Positions 11,437 through 23,385 of a DNA stretch of 64,000 nucleotides are shown in pieces. The DNA comes from Paraphaeosphaeria minitans (taxonomy: Eukaryota; Ascomycota; Dothideomycetes; Pleosporales; Didymosphaeriaceae), in contig WJXW01000015.1 of NCBI GenBank assembly GCA_015832175.1, positions 1,539,725 through 1,603,724 of the forward strand. Direction: 5' to 3'. The translations under genes and the position numbers were made by a program. The notes beneath the pieces were generated by a model. It saw nothing but the letters and a program-made list of their open reading frames with translations. It ran no database searches and was not told where the DNA came from. Positions within the stretch are counted from its first letter, which is position 1. Each line of letters begins with the position of its first letter.

Positions 11437-11984
11437 CTAGCTCGCGTGCACTAGCCGGATAGGTGCCAAGGACACCCCCGAGCCAGGCAGTTTGCGCCAT
11501 CCTGCTGCTGGGGAGCAGGACTGCGCATAGCATCCGTATGCGATGATCAAGCATTGAGACTACTCTAGCTACCACCATAATAATGCGGGAGAAGTCTAGC
11601 GCGGCTTGTAATCCGTGAGCTCCACGCTATCAATCCCACGTCATCTCGATCTCCTTCAGCAAGACATGATAGCATACATAGCGCAGGAGGATATGTTTAT
11701 GCAGCATCATTAAGTATGCTTACGCATAGGCGACAATGCCGCTAAGCTAACGGGCATTGCCAAGGCGTGTCTGGCGCCGTGTCGGAGTTTTTCCGGACCA
11801 AGCCACAAGCATCAGCGGCGGCCGGTAGGAGCGCGTTTTCGCTCCGCGGCACTTTGGCAATGCGTCTTTGGCATCAAAGAGCCAACAACCCTGGAGATTC
11901 TGCGGGGTCGGCACGGTGCGTGTTGGCAGAATCAGCAGCAGATAGCATTCTGGAAGATTCCTCGTCTAAGTTACTTATTCTGCT
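11437..11984. other. Intergenic with short inverted repeat
   Basis: No gene seen. GGCATTGCCAAGG near 11753 and CTTTGGCAATGC near 11853 form an imperfect 12-bp inverted repeat about 110 bp across, possibly the ends of a tiny non-autonomous element. Confidence 0.35.
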
Positions 11985-12640
11985 ATGAGCGTCAGCAGTA
12001 TGGAGCGCATAGGATTCGTGGCATCTATGGTTTCCTCCACTTGGCGATGTCATATGGAAATTTTCGTCCCACTTGCTGCACGGTGAGCATAAGCAGGATG
12101 GAAGAATCAGTATTGGTGGAATCTATGGGTCTCCACTTTGGTCAGCATGTGAAAAGTTCGTCCCCCACTTGCTGCACAGTGAGATAAGCCGGATGGAAGA
12201 AATAGTATTGGTGGAATATAGGGATATCTACTTGGTGACGGTCAGCAGCACATGGCACGAGTAGAAAAAAACCTTCGTTTCCACTTAGTGCACGGTTAGC
12301 GTCAGCAGCTTGGACCAAATGTCATTCATGGAATCTATCAGTGTCCAGTTAGTGCGTGTGAGCATATAGCATTCCCAAAATCTCTGGCACTCCCTGCGCA
12401 CTGGCAGCACCAGCAGTGTCAGCTGCATATACAGTTTGTGATGAGTATGAGCAGCATCACCAGGGGTAATAAGTTGCACATAGATCTGTGGGGCCCTGGT
12501 TCGTGCATGAACATAGCCGTATCATGAGCATAGACGTCATTGGATTCGTCAGGGCTCCACTTAGTGCGATCGGCACCATCATGAGCATCAGCACAGCACC
12601 ATGTGTCTTGCTTTTTAAGGATGTCATCAAGGAAAGCAGC
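11985..12640 (-). repeat. Degenerate satellite array A, reverse orientation
   Basis: Tandem-like units carry the reverse complement of the CAAGTGGAGAC motif (for example TCCCACTTGCTGCACGGTGA and CCCACTTGCTGCACAGTGAG) alternating with GTCAGCAGCA-type and GGTGGAATCTATGGGTCTCC-type motifs. The same family occurs in the opposite orientation at 15770-16830 and 34375-35520. Unit spacing is about 115 bp where it can be measured. No coding function is evident. Confidence 0.7.
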
Positions 12641-13644
12641 GCCCTATTCCTAGAGAAGCTGATATGCTTATCTGAAATGGCACATCGCGTACAAGGTAAG
12701 CGAAAGCGTTACGTGCTGATGGGCCGGGTGAATGAACCAGCTTTCTAGCGACGCACAACCTCAGTAAGCCACGCGCTTCATGTAGTGATGGTGTTCTGGT
12801 CCCCAGCCCGTGCGTATGATTCTGTTATCGACTAACGTTTAACGTTAACTCTGATAAATGATCCTTATTTGCCATCCTCTCACATGTCTCGATTTCACGT
12901 GCCCGTAGCTTTGCCTCAGCTTGCTGCGATGTGTACATTATCAGGTGCTAACGATGCAAGATGACCTAGTTTCCCTTCTCCATGACCTGTGGTGTCACTC
13001 TGCTTCATTTTTAGACGGACTAGTGTAGTCCGCAGTGGCGTTCGCGCCAAGCGAAGCTGCTGCGCCATGTCAACTTCCTATGTGTGATGCTCACAAGGAG
13101 GATATATATGCGGGAAAAAAACAAGCGCCTTGCAACAATAGCAGGTCAGCACTCGACAGTCTCTCCATCTGAAACCCGACCATCAGCGAACCGGTCCCTT
13201 GGTCGACCATGTATTGCTCGGAAGGTGTAGATGACGCTCGTAGAACAATCAGATCCGCCTACGGTCATGTCGTGAATGCAGGAGGGGCGATGTCATGCGA
13301 AGACCCTAAACAGAGTCAACGTGGCCGGCTTTGCGGTTGGAGGGCGCCTCGCAGCTTCCTGCTCACCGTGTGTGACGTGGACATACCAGTTGGCTCAGGA
13401 CCCGTTGGCCGTGGCCGATCAGGCTGGGCAGACGAGCGCAGATAGATCTCGGTGGCGCGGCCTTGGTGGATGTACGTAGCAACATAAGCATGGCCGAAGC
13501 GTCGCTCGCTGTGTGAGCACTTTGGCTTCGCGCGTCTAGCTACGGCAAGCGGATTCCACAAGGCCCTGTACGACGAACGTTGGAGGGACAAGTACAAGTA
13601 CGCCAGTAGCAGCAGTGAACCTTTGATTGATCCTTGATTAAGCA
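12641..13644. other. Intergenic, no gene seen
   Basis: Stretch between satellite array A and the membrane-protein locus. Part of 12728-12830 resembles 16940-17080 weakly (TTTCTAGCRACGCA plus AGCCCGT motifs), which could be a flanking part of the same repeat family. No supported gene. Confidence 0.35.
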
Positions 13645-14757
13645 TTAGCTGTGTCTCGCATCAGATCGTCGTCGGGACCTACGTGGAACAACTGGCAATG
13701 ATAAGCCGGAGGCGATGGCCATAAAGCAGAGCCCGATGCACATTCGGACGTCTTTCGGATCGACGTCATGGCCCGCCAGTGCAGCCAGAGGCCTTACGAA
13801 GTAGTACGTTTGCAGCGTAGATTGGATGAGGTTCGCCCACGACGAGACGTTGTCCCCCTCGTGAGCCATCTTGAGGTCTGCCAAGTGATCCAATGCAGCC
13901 GTCGCGAGCGGGAGCACCGTGAAATCAATCAAGGCTGCGTCTGCCAGTAAGGTGTTGCTGGCTTCCGGATGTAGGGCGAATGCTTGCGCGTGGTCCAGCA
14001 GACCACCCACTAGAAGAACGGCGCCTGCCTTCAGTGTACCGAGACAGATGAGCAAAGCCACCCATTCACGGGTCGCAGCGATGCTGTTGGATTTGTGCAC
14101 CAAGACGCGGCCACCTTCTACGCTCCGCTTGCGTCTAGCAGCTCGCCAGGTTCCAAAGTAGTAGCTGAAGCCGGCGTGCAGGACAAGGAACAGAGGTACG
14201 CCCTACGAGATCCACTGGTTGTCGCCTATGGCCCTGGTCAGCAGCAGCAGCAGCTCACATCGTACCCTGTACTTACTTTCGATGTGCGGAGCTGATGCCA
14301 AAACTAAGACTCCGCTCACGCCCAACAACCAAGGAACGATCGACGACTCAGCCGGCATATCGACTCTGGGACTCCGACCACGCAGGCCCTGAAGGATAAG
14401 ACACGAAGCTCCCATGGCCAAGGCCTTCGCGTACACACTCCCAACTAGGAATCTGTCTGAGCTCGAAGGCCTGTTATCTCTCAAGACGCGAATGGCAAGT
14501 GCCAGCTCCGCGGAAGGCCCCGTTACGATAGGTACGTTGCGGAGCAAGGAAGCCAGAACTCCACTCGATCCCGAAAGTCGTCTCATACGAAGAGTGAGAA
14601 TGGAGTTGCAGTCCGCTACGAGTCCAATGTTGATCAATCCTAGCACCAAAGACAGCAAAGGATCGGTGCGGCCCGATCTAAGCAGCTCGACGGCCACGAG
14701 GACCATGGGTAGCTGCGAGATGAGGACGCGGTGGAACGGGGAAATGTCTTGACACAT
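13645..14757 (-). pseudogene. Multi-pass membrane protein with one in-frame stop
   Basis: A single frame of 371 codons runs leftward from ATG at 14757 and is broken only by TAG at 14205-14203. Both halves read as one hydrophobic protein: helices such as LISQLPMVLVAVELL, VPWLLGVSGVLVLASA and, right after the stop, GVPLFLVLHAGFSYYFGTWR, followed by EWVALLICLGTLKAGAVLLV and a further helix near the C terminus. The segment between stop and next methionine stays in frame and has plausible protein sequence, so the stop looks like a point mutation (CAG or TGG to TAG) and not a gene boundary. No family is recognised, and there is no ATP-binding motif. It lies between two oppositely oriented satellite arrays. 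A missed intron or stop readthrough is possible. Confidence 0.55.
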
Positions 14758-15769
14758 GTCTTCCAGTGCCCCCCAAACTGATCTTCCGAGTTCTCCAACC
14801 GAGTCCAGTGGCCAATGGGTACGATTCGTCGGGAGCGGTGGTGATGGGGATGCGTATCAGTGACGATGGTCCGGCATTTTAGCGTTCACCGACGGCACAA
14901 TATGAGCTTTGTGAAGTGTGGATCTCGAATCGAAGCTCTGGCATCTTCGACAGACGCTGCTTCAAAGGAAGTGGGATTCAAGCGAGTAGTTAATACGAAG
15001 GGCACGCGCACTGGGAGGAAACATGAACGCCTCCAAGTAAGGCTTCGATGCACGTGCATTTAAGTCTCAGGAATGTTCCAAGCATGTAAAGTTTTGTTAC
15101 TTCGTCTCAACCGTGAACCTTCTCGACAATGCACCTGACACGCGGTGGCCCAAAAACTAACATGCTCGCATTACGGTAGTCCACACATCATCGTATTCCT
15201 TGCAATCAGCAAAAAAGCATTGCCGGAATTAGGCGACCGAGGTAGTATTGTGGGCGTCATAGCGACTATATAGATGACTAGGCGGGCTTTAAGAAAGTGT
15301 ACAGCGCACCCGCACGCACTTCTAGTGTTCCGGTGCCTGCAAACTACAAAGCGTTTGACCCACGCCAGACCCTGCCAGCCCTTGACGCACAAAACCGAAA
15401 CGTGTATTATTGTTCATGCTTTACTTTGTCTCAGCAGGTCATTGCCTAGTACGGTCTCGAAGCTCTCAATAATGTGCAGCTGCAGTGATTCTGTGCTGGC
15501 CGCTAGCTCCGCGGAGTGACCCCCTGAATGATTACGGCAGCACCACTATCGACCATCACGCGGTAGCGTCACCTATGACCCCGAAAGCGCGATGCATCGG
15601 GGCTCCATTTGCACTAAAGGCCGCCGGTAAGCGATTCTCTACCGGGAGTGCGATGAGACACAAGTTTACGCTTGCACTAACTGCATGGGGGAATCCGGGC
15701 AATGTATTACCGTGTCACTGTGGCCTTTTAATGATACATGTGTCGTTCCTATCGTAAGCGGTTTTGACG
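14758..15769. other. Intergenic, no gene seen
   Basis: Upstream side of the membrane-protein locus up to the next satellite array. The frame upstream of 14757 stays open for about 30 codons without an ATG, so an additional 5' exon cannot be excluded. Confidence 0.4.
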
Positions 15770-16830
15770 ACACTACGGCCGCCGATCCCGGTGATTCCGC
15801 CAATACGCACCAACTGGGACTACAAAAATGCAGATAACGCCAATGCTGCTCATATTGCAGATACGCATCAAGTGGTTGCGGTAGAATGTTCGAGTATGCT
15901 AGATGCTTCTCAGGATGTTCAAACGCACTAAGTGGGGCCACACGAACCTAAATGACGCAGATGCTGATGATGTTCGTGACAAGCACTAAAAGCGGACCAC
16001 ACGTATGTGCAGCTTACTGGTGACGCGGCTTATGCTGCTGCTGACACACAGAAGTGGAGACGGAAAAGACTTCGATAGTGCATGTGCTGCTCACATACAC
16101 TAAGTGGAGACCACGAATGCCAATTCTACCATCCTGCTTATGCTTACCGTGGACCGAGTGGAGATGGACGAGCTTTCAATAATGCCGCTTGCTGCTGACC
16201 CTCATCAGGTGGAGATTCATAGTATCCATGAAGCCTCGAATCCTATGTGCTCCACACTGCTGACGCTTACAGTACACCAAATGCAGACGGATGAGACTTC
16301 AATAGTATTATATGTTGCTGACGCTCATCGAGTGGAGGTCATAGATTCCACGAATGCCAATTATTCCGTACTGCTGACGCTGACCGTGCAGCAAGTGGAG
16401 ACGGCATAAGGTTCGATAGTGCTATATGATGCTCATACATCCTAATTGGAGACAACCCAGTCACGCTTACAGTACACCAAGCGCAGACGAAAGAAATTTT
16501 GATATTGCTTTATGCTGCTTATGCTGCTCACGCACACTATGTGGACACCCGTGAAATCCACATGCTATGTTTCATGCTGCTGATGCTCATGAAAACGATT
16601 ACTGCCGATAGTGCCAACCCTGCTGATGCTCGTGGCGCATGATGCGCTGCCCATGGAAGAATTAATCCTTCCAGATGCCGCTGACAGCCTGACACGCACT
16701 CAGTGATCACCGCACACATACCACGAGTGCTAACGTTATATGTTTCATGCTGCATATGCTACTGACACGCGCTAAGTGGAGAGAAAGTTCCAGGTTGCGC
16801 TGACGCTGCTGATACTAACGTTAGGGATGA
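15770..16830 (+). repeat. Degenerate satellite array B, forward orientation
   Basis: Repeated units contain TGCTGCTGACRCTYACC-type motifs followed by AAGTGGAGAC (clear examples near 16075, 16105, 16160 and 16395). Two alternating half-units of about 57 bp can be told apart. One ends in GACGGA...TTCAATAGTGC and the other in CATAGATTCCACGAATGCC, giving a higher-order period near 115 bp. A frame through 16104-16409 happens to stay open and shows a repeating peptide (LLTLTVxQxxTxETSIVLY), but the period is not constantly a multiple of three, so coding is doubtful. Confidence 0.75.
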
Positions 16831-17256
16831 CTTCTGGAGAAACTCAGTCGTTGCTACATATCTTGTCTATACCTGCTTACGTCATGCTTCTATTTGCTCT
16901 ACGACGCCTGGACTCAGACTGGGCAAACGAAAGCCATAGGAAGTAGTTGCCAGGGGTGATAGCTGCATCGCCGCATCCGGACCCGCCCACACACCTGTCA
17001 CCATAATGAGTTTCTAGCAACGCATCTCGTTCAGTCAGTGCAGAATGGGGTCGTCATAAGCCCGTCCAATCATCTATGGTAAATGTCGAGCTTAATGCTA
17101 TGCTTATCGGCCGTACAAGCGGTAGCCTACTTGCATCAATTTTCACACTCTACCAGCCTTGCAAGCGACCGTACCGTACATGGTTGCTTTCGAAACCATC
17201 CTCTATTGTAACTAATGCATGCACAAGCTTCCATCTTGGATAGAGCGATGGTCATC

Positions 17257-20200
17257 CTATCTTACGCTTGAACAGTGCCGCTTAACCTTTCGATGGCAAT
17301 GTCCACTAGGCCGTCTCTTCTTGGTGGGGCTATTGTACGCGGAGCCGGCATGGCTGAGGCTTGCCAATTCTAGTTTCTGCTGTTTGATCAGCGTGTCAAT
17401 CGATACAGGCGACGCGCTGATGTGGTAGCCGCGCGTACCCAAAAACCTCAGCCGCACGTCTAGTGGCTCTTCGAGATCTCGAACGCGCAGAGAGACGGGT
17501 TGACTGAAGTTTCCCGTCTGATCAAACGAGGCGGCTACGGGCTTTATCTGTCGTGCAGTTCGCTTCTGAAGCAGGAAGCGAGCACCCATGGCGTCAAGCT
17601 TCTGCAGGAGCCCCGTAAATGCAGGCTTGGTAACGGGGATGCGGCACAATATGCGGACATAACAAGTGCAGTACCCGTTCTCGTACATGGGTATGCACCG
17701 TAGTTCGAAATAGAAGCTGGAGGCCAGAACGGCCCGGGCCAGATCGTGCAGAGCCGGATCGGAGGTGAAAAGGACCCAGGCTGCGTTAGCCAAGTCATCC
17801 ATGGCTCGAGCATCTGCCAGATCGGGCAGCTCTTCCTCCAAAGAGAGGTTAAACCGGCGGAGCCATCCATCGACGTCACCGGTCCCATTCGGTAGCGTTG
17901 CCGCCATCATGTTGCGCATGCTGGCAAACTTCTTATCACCGTCGAAATTCTCGCTCCAGTAGTGCTTGAATGTTTGCCGGAGAGAATTGTTGCCAAAAAG
18001 GAAGCTGTCTTTGCCTCCCGTGCCAGCAGCCTGGCTCGCTCTGCTCAGGCCTGTGCCAACAGAGACGAACTGGTCCGGTCGTGGCAGCTCAGGCGCCATC
18101 CTCTGCAACTCTTGCATGGCAAGCATGCAGGGGTTGTTATCGCTTAGACCGCCATCGATATACGTTCCGTGATAGGGTATCTTGTGCGGCGTAAAATACC
18201 TGCGGCTGTGAGGAGAGTACGTACTATGGTCTGAACCACTTACCATGGAGCTGCCGATGCACATCGCGCGCTACACCATCGTATGAACAGTGGCTTCCAG
18301 AGAGGCACGTAGACACTTACGCATCTTTGATCAGGATATCATCAAGGGCCGTGTCAGAACGAAGGACCCTATACGTCGTGGTCCCGCTGCAGTCGCTGAG
18401 GTCTGGCCCTCGAGCAGCCCCGTTATAGCTAGTCACCAAGCAGGTCTCCGATGTTTCAGCGTTCACGATGGGGAAGCCGGTGCGGGCGCCGATCGATGAC
18501 ATGTACGGATGATCAAGCAAGGTAGCATCGTTGAAAATGTCCGACAGAGCGCCGTCTATGTCCCCAGCTGGAAATCTGCCGTTTCGATAAGACATCACGA
18601 GCGCCTGCAGGGTGGCAGCCAAGCCGACGCCAACACGGCTACGACCACGAAACACGCGCGCGGACAGCTGCTTGAACAAGTCGAAGGCTTCACTCGCCTT
18701 CATTCCCAGCCCGTAGAGGGCCAAGTTGACCATGGAGCCTGGCAATGACGAGTAAGCGGTAGAAGTGCACGTAACTGCCGGGTACGTACCTGAACTCGTT
18801 CCGTAACTGAGGTCAAAGTGCTCTTGGACGGGCATGTCGAGGCCGATGGTTTGCTCGAGCGCACGAAGGAACTGGATGGGGATCACGGCACGGATACCTC
18901 CGCCATCAATAGACAGCACTCGAAAGCCTGCCGTTACCGGCCTAACCCGTAGGGCCACCTTGCATGGCAGTTCGCAAATCGGGCAGTAGTCAAACTCATA
19001 GAGATGAGGGTCCGTATCGAAATGACGTCCCAGCGCTTTGCAGCAGTCCTCGCAGAGCACGTGGCCGCATGGGAATTTGTGCTCAGGCGCGCTTTGCATG
19101 CATGCGAGGCACGACTTATGAGTCTTTGGCCGACAGAGCCAGGGGCGGAACTGGCTCAGCAGCTCCGAACGTCCTTCACTGCCCAGCTTAACGTGTCTGC
19201 TGTTCGTTAGGAAGTGCTTTTCGATAAGAGATACAGCCCTAGTTCGAAGCATCAACACCGGGATGTTGGTCTTTCCGGAGCATTTGAACGTCTTGTTTCC
19301 TATGGCACCCACGCAGAACCTTCTGTAATGGGCGTCGAATACTTCCTCAAGGCCGAAATCTTACGCAGGTTAGCAGGTCAGAACTGATCGCAGAAGCAAC
19401 ACTGACAGGGCACGTCGTATGCGTAGTTGTCCAATGCGAGGCATCCAGGGATGAACGGCGCTGCGAATGCTGTCAGGTCTTCGTAGGTATCTACGTTCGT
19501 GAGCAAGTCAGCCAGATGTGTGTGCAAGCTTCGCGGTACAGGCCTATGCAAGCGCGATGCGGCGAGCATGTCAAAGGGAGCTTCGCCTGCGCTGGCAAAG
19601 TGGTCACAAGCATGGCGAAACAGACGATCAAAGTGGACAGCATTCAAGGAGAGATGGTTCTGAGCACGGAAGTCCTTCGCGATGTCGGTTTCTCGCTTGA
19701 TGCTATCTCCCAGTGTTTGGTTGCTGCCATGCTTGACGTAGACCGAAAGGCACGAGAAGCTGTCTAATTTGGCATACTTCAATCGCTGAAGGAGAAGTTC
19801 GAACAACTGCATCCTTACTTCGGTAGGGGTGCGCGTCTCGCTCGGTGCTGATACCACCAGCAAGCGCGGGGGAAACAGGGGGCGACACTTGGGTGAGTTA
19901 CTTTGTTCGAGCCATGGCACCAGTCTGTCCGCGATTTGCGGGATACCATCGTCTCCTGCAGCGAAAAAGCACACTATGTCCGCGAACGGGCGGACTAGTC
20001 TACAGTAAAGGCTGTTGAGGGCCTCAGCTGGACTGGTGGCTTGGCATTGTAATTCACGTATCGTGTGCCTATGGCATGTGGACGCCGTGGGCTCTGGGCT
20101 GAATCTGGTTTGTTTGGAGAAGTGTTCATGTGCAAACATTGTCAGGTGGTCACTAAACGCAGTGTCTGGATCCAGTTGTAAACATAAGCCGTCCTCGTCT

Positions 20201-20402
20201 CGACGGTCAGCATGCTTCCTGGTGCTGGGTAGTACATCGCCTGCATTGCCAATCACAACGGCTAGGCTTGGGAATCTCTTTGCAGGCGCGTCAAGGCTCG
20301 TAACAATGTCGCTCAGTGTACTCGCATGCCGAAACGTGATCTGGTCCTTTCCATGGAAGGATAGCCAGGATGTATGATTACAGGTCCTCATGATATCGGA
20401 TG
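17257..20402 (-). CDS. RING-type finger plus patatin-like phospholipase
   Basis: Spliced from 20402-19407, 19359-18790, 18738-18321, 18270-18244 and 18199-17257, all in frame. From the ATG at 20391 this gives about 980 residues. The introns are 44-51 nt with GTCAGT, GTACGT, GTAAGT and GTAAGT donors. The first has a TGCTAAC branch point. Order of parts: an N-terminal region of about 330 residues of no clear family, a Cys/His-rich RING-like finger (near 412-450, CLACMQ...FPCGHVLCEDCC...CPIC), then the patatin domain with oxyanion motif DGGGIRA (near 475), nucleophile motif GTSSG (near 517) and catalytic Asp in YIDGGLSDNNP (near 682). Patatins are Ser/Asp lipid acyl hydrolases. An intron falls within the nucleophile motif codons and a 27-nt exon encodes ARCASAAP. 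A branch point and CACAG acceptor just upstream of 20402 show a further 5' exon that I could not place. Confidence 0.85.
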
Positions 20403-20891
20403 CTGTGAGGATACACAAGACGTAGAGCTAGGTTAGTAAATGAAAAAATAAAGAAGGACAGAAGTATTATAATCTGGTATACTCAGAAGACCTAGGAAGG
20501 AATATATACCAAGAAAGTATCAGACGCATTACGCATGACGGATATCATGTTCATGCTAGCGATAGAGTGATCATCCCCAACGCTTATGGTAACAGAACGC
20601 TCATCTGTAACAGTTACTGACGTATTTCATCAGCAGCTCTTTCTGTATTGATATTAGCACAGAAGCATCGTTTGGCTGTTGTCAGCTTTCATATCGTGAC
20701 AACGATTGCTGTTGGTCATCATTCTCGGCTGTACACAAGGCAACCAGCCCCCTTTCATACTGGAGAGAGCAAAAGCAGCTTATCTTTGAAGCTATCCAGG
20801 GTGCATTGAAGTATGATTCTCTTGTTATGATTACGAGAGAGGTCAGCCACACGGCCAGAGAGCGCCCGCTCCAGTGATACCGCGCTCCATG
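20403..20891. other. 5' region of the patatin gene, unresolved exon
   Basis: On the minus strand TTTACTAACC followed by CCTCACAG ends at 20403, a typical intron 3' end. A short first exon is therefore expected within about 100-150 bp upstream; ATGAACATGATATCC near 20550 is one candidate. The rest up to 20891 shows no gene. Confidence 0.45.
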
Positions 20892-21754
20892 CTATATGCT
20901 CCCAGAACTTCGCCCCTCCAAGCGCTTCTGTACCTCAGGGACCGGCGGCATGTCTATCCGAAATGAGCTATCGGCCTCTGGTGGTTCTGGGCTCAACAGA
21001 AGTGCAGACATCTGGTGTTCAATGTCACCTTTTGGTGTAGACACTGCTCGCAATGGGCTGCCGTGATTCTGCAGGCTTGGAACGGCACCTTTTGATCTTG
21101 ACTTGCTTGCTTGCTTCCACATGAGCAGGGCTCCAAACGTCGAGGCCGATACTGCACCTACGACGATGCCTGCTGCGGAGGCAGGGCCCCAAACATAATC
21201 ACGCGAAGCCAACAAGTTGCACGGTATCGAAAAAAGGCCAAACAGAGTCGCATGCAGCGCTGGGCTTATATCGCGTTAGTAACGCTCACTAGGGGTAGGC
21301 CGAGCGCTTACACGAGAACAAGATCCTCTTGCGAATCAAGACCGGTGTCTTCTATCAAGAGAAAGATGACGAAAAAATGACCCAGCGCGCAAGAGAGGAT
21401 GGCGAAGAAGCATAGCAGTGCGTTGTCGAGCCTCAATCGTGGATCGCGCGTATACAGTCCAGATAATAACATGTACCTAGCTCTCTCAGTTTGGCCGCTC
21501 TAACGACATGTTTCGTCACTCACCCTGCTGCTAGGAGCCATGGAACGGTCAATCTCATGATAGTTCTGCAGGGCAGCATAGCGTAGAGTTGGTCTTCCAA
21601 GCACCTTGACGGTCTTCCTATAAATCGCTGCCACAGCACGTCGCGTTTGCGCCAGCCGCAGCTTCCGTACCTCATATACGAAGAAAGTCGATAGTTCGCA
21701 TGATGGCCCTGCACCTGCTAGCTTTGCTCTCACGGTAATCTGCCACGACAGCAT
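20892..21754 (-). CDS. Probable small multi-pass membrane protein
   Basis: Minus-strand exons look spliceable. An upstream exon reads ...PWLLAAG up to GTGAGT, a 47-nt intron ends CTAG near 21477, and the next exon reads YMLLSGLYTRDPRLRLDNAL followed by a strongly hydrophobic helix (LLCFFAILSCALGHFFVIFL) and then an acidic loop before GTAAGC. A TTACTAAC branch point and CCCAG follow. A last exon ending at 20892 contains another membrane helix (ASAAGIVVGAVSASTFGALL) and a Ser/Pro-rich tail. The phase of the last join does not work with the splice sites I see, so either another site is used or the gene is damaged. No family recognised. Confidence 0.4.
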
Positions 21755-22295
21755 GACGCACTAAGCTTCTGAGGCATACTAATTCGTGGGGCAGGAAAGA
21801 TCCTAGCGTGTTCAGCACGCAAGCACTATCGGGTGTCGAGTGTGGAATATGCAGCGAAGTCAGGAACGAGCAAAGCCACGATCACTATGCGTGCAGGTGT
21901 TGTGGCCCCAATTCATCATGCCAGTTGGGGATGCTGTGCGCGACCGACATGCTTCACTACTCTGTCTTGCTTGGCAACATGGAAACTGGTCATTCATATC
22001 ACTGCATGAGCAGGGAGGTGTCCATTTGCTGATGACCGCTTTTACACCTCTTTCGCGAACATCTCAGCAACACAATGGCCTCCGTTTTCTGCACCATGGA
22101 ACGTGCCATCAGCTTGTCCCACCACTGCCTTCATTATATACCAGATCTCCTTCGTGTTGTAGACTCCAGTCGTCAGTTTGTTGGTGCAATTTCTAGCTAT
22201 TTGCCATCTCATGATGGCGCATCACGGACGTACTCCGAATCACTGGCGACACTGCGTTCGGGAAATTCTTACCCTACTCAGAAATTGGCTCCGCC
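21755..22295. other. Intergenic, no gene seen
   Basis: Several short overlapping frames only; none shows a domain or usable splice structure. Confidence 0.35.
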
Positions 22296-22841
22296 ATGAA
22301 GGCCCTGAACTCCCAAAACCCACGGACACGAAATGCGAATTCATTCGGTCGACGTCTAGCAGCGAACGCGCACCTTCTTCTCGTCATAGAAAACAGCGGA
22401 GACGGAAGCTCCGCCGCCCCACGGTTGTCATCCTGCGGCCCTGCTGTTGCCGCGATTGCACATGTTGGGCTAGAGAGCGCTTGCAGGTTTCGAACATACT
22501 TCAAGAAATGCCCGTACCAGAACTTGATGGAACTGGACATGGCGCCCGGGCCTTCGCCACAACTGGGTGCTCGAACACATCCTATAGAAACTGGAGCTAG
22601 CTGTCCACCTTCATGTGGTAACGATGAATTTGCGGTGTGCTTTCGCAGAAGAACCGTCAAGAAGAGACAGCCCCCGTTGCACCGTACTCAGATCTTCGAC
22701 TTCTTCATGGGGACACTGCTGCATGAGCGGTGCAAGTGCCTGTCATCGCAGCATTATCCGGGGCCATCACCATCCTATCTGGAACACCAAAGCAGCCCCG
22801 TCTGTCTTCTCGACTCGAAAATGGACTTACTCCATCCGTAG
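22296..22841 (+). CDS. Hypothetical protein, 181 residues
   Basis: A complete frame with an acceptable start context (CGCCATGAAG). It has several Cys and Pro residues, no membrane helix and no motif I recognise. Frames on both strands are long here, so this may be chance. Confidence 0.25.
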   Translation: MKALNSQNPRTRNANSFGRRLAANAHLLLVIENSGDGSSAAPRLSSCGPAVAAIAHVGLESACRFRTYFKKCPYQNLMELDMAPGPSPQLGARTHPIETGASCPPSCGNDEFAVCFRRRTVKKRQPPLHRTQIFDFFMGTLLHERCKCLSSQHYPGPSPSYLEHQSSPVCLLDSKMDLLHP

Positions 22842-23385
22842 AGACAGAATCAAAGTGGAAATGGAATCGTAAGCTGATTGGAGTCCGAGGAAAGACATCA
22901 GCTGTAGCAGTGCCACGTCTTGTTCCAGATCTATCTTGTGCACGCAGTAGCGAGATCAAAATTATCTGCGGATCGAGTTATCACATTGCGGGCCTGCGTA
23001 ACCATCCCCCTTCCTTTTCGTCCTACATCCTTACCTGCTCAAACAAGGACTAGCTAGCACGTTGATGGATTGGATAAGTGCATATAGCCCCTCAGTCGCG
23101 TGCGTCTCGAGCCCGAAATAATGATTGTGCAGGTGCTTTGGAACTAGCTAGGCAATATCGCCATCACCAACGTCTTCCGTGCAGACAGGTCGTCGAGTTT
23201 CCCGAAAGCTCTATGGCGGCTCCTCCAGACAACAAGGCTCTTCATTAGTATATGTGTCTTCAGTGTAGCAGCATGCGACGTGAGTACTATGTGATCTGAA
23301 GATGATACATTAAGCAATCAATGTTGTTGTTTTTCACCTTGACCGTGTTTGGTGGCATCTGAATAATATTGGCGATCTGTCCATC

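Noticed and set aside
16104..16409. Open frame of 101 codons encoding a repeating peptide in satellite array B
   Set aside because: The unit length is near 115 bp and not consistently a multiple of three, and other arrays of the same family are closed in this frame, so it is read as non-coding satellite.
19378..19407. Apparent stop and gene end after a Cys-rich run CQCCFCDQF
   Set aside because: This stretch is intronic: a GTCAGT donor, a TGCTAAC branch point and an AAG acceptor remove it and join VP to YFGLEEVFDAHY in frame, so there is one patatin gene and not two.
22274..22959. Overlapping minus-strand frames opposite the 22296-22841 frame
   Set aside because: They have no domain and mirror the composition of the plus-strand frame.
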